A stretch of DNA of 52,011 nt from JAFGCY01 sp964609245 (GTDB lineage Bacteria > 4484-113 > JAFGCY01), in the NCBI GenBank assembly GCA_964609245.1, contig CAZSSB010000019.1, positions 1 through 52,011 of the forward strand, given 5' to 3'. A program made the translations under genes and the position numbers. This document shows, piece by piece, positions 47,944-52,011 of the stretch (position 1 is the stretch's first letter; each line of letters opens with the position of its first letter). The notes under the pieces are model-generated. The model searched no databases and was not told the DNA's origin. It saw nothing but the letters and a program-made list of their open reading frames with translations.

Positions 47944-48443
47944 TCGCTGCCTCCCGCCGCTTCGGGCTGTTGACGCTCCTGCAGCCGTTGCACCGCCGCC
48001 AGCAGGACCGGAACCGACGGCGTATCTGCCATCGACCGGCCACGGTGAACTGCTCTCACTGTTCCTTGCTTGTCGATCAGCAGCGCCGCCGGCATGCGGC
48101 CAAGCTTGAGCCACTCAACCTTCTGCCCCAGCCGCCGCAGAGTGCTGCCCGAAGGGTCGGGCAGGCCCTGGAACGGCAGCTGCTCCCTCTCCCAGTGTTG
48201 CGCAAAGGACGCAGCATCGTCCGGTCCGATCACCACGATCTCGGTATCAAGCAGCTGGAATTGCTCATAGCTGTCGCGCAACTGCGCCATGTGCCTGCGG
48301 CAGAATGGTCAAGCCAGTCCGCGGTTCAGCACCAGCAGCACGTGGCTGTTGCCGATGTAGTCCGCCAGCGCCACGCGACGCCCGGCGTAGTCAGGCAGCT
48401 CGAAGCGCGGGGCCGCGACGCCCTCTGTCGTCTCAGCCATCAT
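47940..48443 (-). CDS. Peroxiredoxin-like (AhpC/TSA, thioredoxin-fold) protein, probable selenoprotein
   Basis: 167 residues if TGA at 48309-48311 is read as selenocysteine (residue 45). Before it: MMAETTEGVAAPRFELPDYA and HVLLVLNRGLA; after it PFCRRHMAQLRDSYEQFQ, then EIVVIGPDDAASFAQHW and ALLIDKQGTVRAVHRG. In relatives this motif reads RGxxCPFCR, so the codon sits exactly at the first Cys of the redox CxxC (here UxxC). A hairpin follows the TGA. The ATG at 48443 has AGAGG just upstream. It reduces peroxides or disulfides with thiols. If TGA were a true stop, only 44 residues would be made. Confidence 0.8.
48282..48311 (-). promoter_or_regulatory. Candidate bacterial SECIS element with its UGA
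   Basis: After UGA (48311-48309) come 5 nt and then a stem CUG(C)CGC / GCGCAG (48303-48297 with 48287-48282; six pairs, one bulged C) closing a 9-nt loop AGGCACAUG whose second base is G. A coding-region stem-loop just after UGA with a G at the start of the loop is the bacterial SECIS pattern. The 12 nt from UGA to the loop is at the short end. Confidence 0.6.
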
Positions 48444-48493
48444 CGGTCCTCTCCGTCGCGAGGTTGACAGTCTTCATTATCTCTCAATACCGC

Positions 48494-48509
48494 CTCCACA
48501 CTTCCTTGA
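48494..48509 (+). promoter_or_regulatory. Upstream box shared by both fasciclin loci, copy 2
   Basis: CTCCACACTTCCTTGA, identical to 44438-44453; here followed 6 nt later by CTGGATAGGAT. It lies 65 nt before the ATG of the fasciclin remnant. Confidence 0.55.
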
Positions 48510-48574
48510 CACCTGCTGGATAGGATTTAGTAGTGCGAGTTGATGAATCAGGACCAACCGAACAGGAGAGTGAC

Positions 48575-48717
48575 ATGTTGAGCAGGATGACTATAATCGC
48601 AGCGGCGAGCATGATGACAGCCACAGTCGCTGGCAGCAGCGGCGACGCCGGGCTGGCGCGTGGGCCGGCGACGGCATCGTGCACGAGATCAGCGAGGTGA
48701 TTCTTCCGCCGATGTAA
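48575..48717 (+). pseudogene. Remnant of a second fasciclin gene (signal peptide plus last FAS1 strands)
   Basis: The ATG (AGGAG upstream) opens a signal-peptide-like start MLSRMTIIAAASMMTATVAG, which within 30 codons runs out of frame. In a shifted frame the sequence ends GDGIVHEISEVILPPM and TAA at 48715-48717, which is the closing motif of a FAS1 domain (compare NGVIHVIDSVM in the intact gene). The domain body of about 120 residues is missing. With the shared upstream box, this points to a former paralogue collapsed by an internal deletion, unless the assembly has dropped the middle. Confidence 0.7.
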
Positions 48718-48782
48718 CCAGCCGTGCCTCGGCAGGAAAGCCGAGCAAACAGCTGCCACCCACATTACCCAACCCCATCCAG

Positions 48783-48806
48783 GCCCGCATCAGCAATGAT
48801 GCGGGC
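48783..48806 (+). terminator. Terminator-like hairpin after the fasciclin remnant
   Basis: Perfect 9-bp stem GCCCGCATC / GATGCGGGC around a 6-nt loop; followed by TCTGGCTTG rather than a T-run. Probably the surviving transcript end of the lost gene. Confidence 0.55.
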
Positions 48807-48853
48807 TCTGGCTTGCCCCCCCCTGACTGCTGACCCCTGACCCCTGACCCCCG

Positions 48854-48880
48854 GGTGGCGCAAGCGTCCCGCTTGTGATT
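48854..48880. repeat. GGTGGCGC-type REP-like repeat, first unit of tandem block
   Basis: 27 bp, same as 44125-44151. It starts the 149-bp tandem unit. Confidence 0.8.
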
Positions 48881-49002
48881 CGCTGGGAGCGCCCGCAATC
48901 TGTCGGCATCCCAGTGGGGCAGGCTGCCAGCCTGCCATCCCCGGAATTCGGACTCCGGACTTCGGACTTCGGACCATCCCCATCCCCTGACCCCTGATCC
49001 CC

Positions 49003-49029
49003 GGTGGCGCAAGCGTCCCGCTTGTGATT
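49003..49029. repeat. GGTGGCGC-type REP-like repeat, second tandem unit
   Basis: Same 27-bp sequence, 149 bp after the previous copy. Confidence 0.8.
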
Positions 49030-49152
49030 CGCTGGGAGCGCCCGCAATCTGCCGGCATCCCAGTGGGGCAGGCTGCCAGCCTGCCATCCCCGGAATTCGG
49101 ACTCCGGACTTCGGACTTCGGACCATCCCCATCCCCTGACCCCTGACCCCCG

Positions 49153-49179
49153 GGTGGCGCAAGCGTCCCGCTTGTGATT
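49153..49179. repeat. GGTGGCGC-type REP-like repeat, third tandem unit (partial)
   Basis: Same 27-bp sequence, 150 bp after the previous copy; the array breaks off after it. Confidence 0.8.
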
Positions 49180-49423
49180 GCTGACGGCTGATCCCGCCGC
49201 AGGCGGGACTGACTGCTTCCCCCTTCCCCCTTGACCCTTGAACCTCCCCCCTCCCCTGTCACCTGTAACCTGTCACCTATCCCCTGATCCCTCCCCCCAT
49301 CCCCCTTACGCTTACCACTTACCACTTAAACTTACTACTTACCACTGACGGCTTTCCCCTCCCCCATCCCCCTGACTGCTGACTGCTGACTGCTGACGGC
49401 TGATAGCTGATTCCCACCAGTGG
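49180..49423. repeat. Low-complexity pyrimidine-rich block with degenerate heptamer-like repeats
   Basis: Runs of CTGACTG/CTGACGG (for example CTGACTGCTGACTGCTGAC), ACTTACCACTTA and CCCCCTTCCCCC with very few purines on the plus strand. It separates the tandem array from the restriction-modification gene; no gene visible. Confidence 0.75.
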
Positions 49424-49429
49424 TATACT
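49424..49429 (+). promoter_or_regulatory. -10 box, restriction-modification gene
   Basis: TATACT, 12 nt before ATG 49442; no ribosome-binding site between. Confidence 0.5.
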
Positions 49430-49441
49430 AACGTTTAGTCT

Positions 49442-52011
49442 ATGGCCACCCGCGAGCTGAGCATACCTGAGCAGCTTACGCGCTTCGTAGAGCGCTGGCA
49501 CGACTACCACTCCACCGAGATGGCCGGCGCGCAGTCTTATCTGCGGCATCTGCTGGAGTGCTACGGCGCCGACGACTACGAACCCGGCGAGATCTTCGAG
49601 CAGCACCCCGTCCGCGTCGCCCGCCCGCAACAGGGCAACATGTTCGCCGCCGGACAGGTGACCACCACCGCCGAGCGGATGGACATGTACATCCCGCGTA
49701 TCTGCGTCTGGGAGATGAAGGGCCCGGACGAGGACCTCGCCAAGCACTACGACCAGCTGCTGCGCTACTGGCTGCAGACCCGCCCGCGCTACATGGTGCT
49801 CTGCAACTTCCACGAGCTGTGGGTCTACGACACCGACGAGCCCGACGGGCTGGAGGTGCCGTTCAGGATCGCGCTCGCCGAGCTGCCGGAGAAGCACGAG
49901 GCGCTGCTGTTTCTCTGCGGCGACGAGGCGTATTTCCCCCAGCGCAGCGAGCAGGTCACCCGCGAGGCGGCGCAGTACATCGGCCGCGCCGTGCGCGAGC
50001 TGATCGAGGCCAGCAGTGATCGCCTGCGCGACCGCGAGCGGATCACAAAGTTCGCCCTGGAGTGCGTGTTCGCGATGTTCGCCGAGGACACCGGCCTGAT
50101 CCCCGGCCACCTGTTCGAGCAGGCGATGAAGGCGGCGCAGGGCAGCGGGGACCTGAGCCCGGTCTACACCCTGTTCGACGACTTCGGGCGCGCCGAGGAG
50201 TACGACCGCTCCAACGTCATGGCGCCCTACATCAACGGCCCGCTGTTCGACCGCAAGCACCCCAAGCTGCAGGTCAACCGCTCCATCCTGAGCGTGATCC
50301 ATACCGCCAGCACCTACGACTGGACGGCGGTGCGCCCCGAGGTCTTCGGCAGCATCTTCGAGCAGGCGCTCGACCCGGCCCAGCGCCACGAGCTGGGGGC
50401 GCACTTCACCGCCGAGGCCGACATCATGAAGGTGGTCGGCCCCACCGTGGTCCGCCCCTGGCGCGAGCGGATCAAGGCGGCNNNNNNNNNNNNNNNNNNN
50501 NNNNNNNNNNNNNNNNNNNNNNNNNNNNNNNNNNNNNNNNNNNNNNNNNNNNNNNNNNNNNNNNNNNNNNNNNNNNNNNNNAGCCTGCCCCTGACGGACC
50601 TGAGCGCGAACATCATCAAGGCCGACGCCCTGTTCACCGACTGGTTCCGCCCGGAAGACGACGGCGTCAGCGAACTGGCGATCGTCGGCAATCCGCCGTA
50701 TCTGGGCAGGAGGGAGATGCGCCGGGAGCTCACGGATGAGTATGTGAACGCACTGCATGAGAGCTTTCCTCAGAATCGCAATGCGGACTACGTTACGCAC
50801 TGGTATACGCGAGCTATTGACCATCTGCGCAAAGGCGAACGATGTGGATTCGTGAGCACGGAGAGGGTCTCACAAGGATACAGCAGGAAGGCGGCGCTTG
50901 AACCTATTGTACAGAATGGGGGCTGCATCACAGACGCCTGGACGCCTTTCAAGTGGAAAGGCGAAGCCAGTCTCCATGTAGTTGTTGTCAATTGGTTGGC
51001 CGGCATGGGCGAAGAACTGGCGCACTTGAACGGGCACTCAGTTGAGCGCGTCAGCACGGAGCTGAGCGCAACGGGCGTCGAGATCAATGTCCAGACTATC
51101 GACGAGAATAGGCAAATCGCCTTCGAGGGAGTGAAGCCCGGCAATACTGAATTCGTTGTGACTCACGAAGTACGCCAGACCATATGCTCTGAAGACGGTG
51201 CCTCCGATGAAGTAGTGAAGGCAATACTCAATGGGCTTGAACTCAATAGGAGAATCGACCAAGCACCAACGAGATACGTTGTAGATTTCTTCGGGTTGGA
51301 CCTTGATGAAGCCAAAGCATACAAAGGGGCCTTCAGGCATGTGTTTGATCAGGTACGCCCAAGGAGAACATCGAAACAGGAGCGCAAGACGGAGAGAGAG
51401 AAGGCGCAGTGGTGGCTGTTTGAGCGCAATCGTCCAGAGATGCGCGCAGCCCTTGCGCAAGCGAATCACTACTTGGCGATAAGTACGACTACACCACATG
51501 TAGTATTTGCATTCATACCTTCGAGCGTTTTGCCCGACACGACAATCAAAGTGATCTTCCTTGAGCACAAGTACTACTTCGGCATCCTGCAGTCGGCGGT
51601 GCACGAGTACTGGGCCTGGGCGCGGGGCTCGACACTGGAAGAGCGCTTAAGGTACACCAATACGACTATATTTGAGACATTTCCATTCCCGCTGCTGCCC
51701 GGCGGCGGCTACGATCCGCGCCAGGTCCCGGATACGCCGGAGGCCCGGCGCGTCAGCGAGATCGCGGAGGAGCTGTACGCAAAGCGCCAGGCGGCGTGCC
51801 GGGCGCTGAGTCTCGGCCTGACCAAGCTCTACAACCTGATCAAGGGCAAGACCCCCCTCGATTCACTGAGCACTGAACACGGCGCACTGATCACTGACCT
51901 CATCGCCCTGCACGAGCAGCTCAACGCCGCCGTCTGCGCCTGCTACGGCTGGCCACAGGACACCTGGCGCGACGAAAACGAGGTACTCAAACGCCTGCTG
52001 GCCCTGAATCT
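49442..52011 (+). CDS. Type IIG/IIL-like (MmeI-type) restriction-modification protein, partial, interrupted by gap
   Basis: From ATG 49442 to the N-run at 50482, then open from 50582 to the window end. The N-terminal nuclease motif is D81-x9-E91-x-K93 (MDMYIPRICVWEMKGP), PD-(D/E)xK type. A helical region and the lead-in HELGAHFTAEADIMKVV follow. SAM motif I falls in the gap. After the gap come DLSANIIKADAL and motif IV GNPPYLG (50687-50707) of N6-adenine methyltransferases, then a long recognition/spacer region. The end FPFPLLPGGGYDPRQ and helices lead to the window edge. One polypeptide is expected to methylate and cut DNA. The stretch 50.72-51.69 kb is markedly AT-richer than the flanks. 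Confidence 0.85.
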   Translation, partial: MATRELSIPEQLTRFVERWHDYHSTEMAGAQSYLRHLLECYGADDYEPGEIFEQHPVRVARPQQGNMFAAGQVTTTAERMDMYIPRICVWEMKGPDEDLAKHYDQLLRYWLQTRPRYMVLCNFHELWVYDTDEPDGLEVPFRIALAELPEKHEALLFLCGDEAYFPQRSEQVTREAAQYIGRAVRELIEASSDRLRDRERITKFALECVFAMFAEDTGLIPGHLFEQAMKAAQGSGDLSPVYTLFDDFGRAEEYDRSNVMAPYINGPLFDRKHPKLQVNRSILSVIHTASTYDWTAVRPEVFGSIFEQALDPAQRHELGAHFTAEADIMKVVGPTVVRPWRERIKAXXXXXXXXXXXXXXXXXXXXXXXXXXXXXXXXXXSLPLTDLSANIIKADALFTDWFRPEDDGVSELAIVGNPPYLGRREMRRELTDEYVNALHESFPQNRNADYVTHWYTRAIDHLRKGERCGFVSTERVSQGYSRKAALEPIVQNGGCITDAWTPFKWKGEASLHVVVVNWLAGMGEELAHLNGHSVERVSTELSATGVEINVQTIDENRQIAFEGVKPGNTEFVVTHEVRQTICSEDGASDEVVKAILNGLELNRRIDQAPTRYVVDFFGLDLDEAKAYKGAFRHVFDQVRPRRTSKQERKTEREKAQWWLFERNRPEMRAALAQANHYLAISTTTPHVVFAFIPSSVLPDTTIKVIFLEHKYYFGILQSAVHEYWAWARGSTLEERLRYTNTTIFETFPFPLLPGGGYDPRQVPDTPEARRVSEIAEELYAKRQAACRALSLGLTKLYNLIKGKTPLDSLSTEHGALITDLIALHEQLNAAVCACYGWPQDTWRDENEVLKRLLALN
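50482..50581. other. Assembly gap (100 N) with real missing sequence
   Basis: The flanks share no overlap and the methyltransferase motif I region expected here is absent. Roughly 130-170 codons may be missing, judged from the usual distance between the HFTAEADIMKVV and NPPY segments; 100 is a placeholder size. Confidence 0.8.

Larger units (their letters stand above)
48854..49179. repeat. Tandem array of an approximately 149-bp unit (2.2 copies)
   Basis: Units begin at 48854, 49003 and 49153 (last is partial). Each unit starts with the GGTGGCGC repeat and includes a GGCAGGCT-GCC-AGCCTGCC palindrome, CGGACTTCGGACTTCGGA and TGACCCCTGA-type runs. The two full units differ at only a few positions, so the duplication is recent. 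No gene. Confidence 0.8.

Noticed and set aside
47940..48290. Peroxiredoxin-like protein starting at the ATG at 48290
   Set aside because: This would remove the first beta strands and the redox motif, has no ribosome-binding site, and ignores the clear homologous coding sequence upstream of the TGA.
48854..49179. Tandem repeats as a CRISPR array
   Set aside because: The 149-bp units are duplicated whole, including the would-be spacers; there are no short regular repeats with unique spacers and no cas genes.

Overview
The window is high-GC bacterial DNA (about two-thirds GC by eye), densely packed with short operons on both strands. Two 100-N runs (26929-27028 and 50482-50581) mark it as a scaffold, probably from a metagenome. 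The organism makes diaminopimelate peptidoglycan (dapF, alr) and has flagella with a FliY-type switch and FlbD. It has a short YidC without the large periplasmic domain of proteobacteria, and many lipoproteins and secreted repeat proteins. At least eleven genes have a -10-like hexamer exactly 6 nt before the start codon, the leaderless-mRNA layout best known from Deinococcota and Actinobacteria. I cannot assign a phylum; a little-studied deep-branching lineage is likely.

Layout. 1-5.6 kb: M48 protease, an ECF sigma factor with a translationally coupled Ser/Gly-rich membrane partner, a HicBA-type toxin-antitoxin pair whose toxin is frameshifted, PspA and a lytic transglycosylase. 5.9-11.5 kb: a clostripain-fold lipoprotein that has lost its catalytic residues, an ABC-2 transporter, a cyclic-nucleotide-binding protein and a TrkA-type K+ channel. 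11.5-23.3 kb: a candidate small RNA, dapF, alr, nnr, an SbcC/YhaN-SbcD/YhaO pair, a glycosyltransferase and secreted proteins. 23.5-30.5 kb: an HtrA protease, lipoproteins and a very large ZU5/ComEA/PKD lipoprotein. 30.6-38.6 kb: an FmdB-like zinc ribbon behind a CsoR-like operator, then rpmH-rnpA-yidD-yidC-jag-pspC, a CCA-adding-type enzyme, an M50 protease, scpA, a methyltransferase and pfkA. 38.7-44.1 kb: flagellar operon flbD-fliM-fliY/N-cheY-fliO-fliP.

44.1-49.4 kb is the most unusual stretch. Bracketed by REP-like palindromic repeats lie a two-domain fasciclin gene, a PhoB-type regulator, a LOV-domain (blue-light) histidine kinase, a TspO membrane protein and a peroxiredoxin-like gene. 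In the peroxiredoxin-like gene an in-frame TGA replaces the first Cys of the redox CxxC and is followed by a SECIS-like hairpin, so it is a strong selenoprotein candidate. A collapsed second fasciclin gene follows, sharing a 16-bp upstream box with the intact copy. Together they look like a photo-oxidative stress cassette. The window ends in a Type IIG/IIL-like restriction-modification gene whose recognition region is clearly AT-richer than its flanks.
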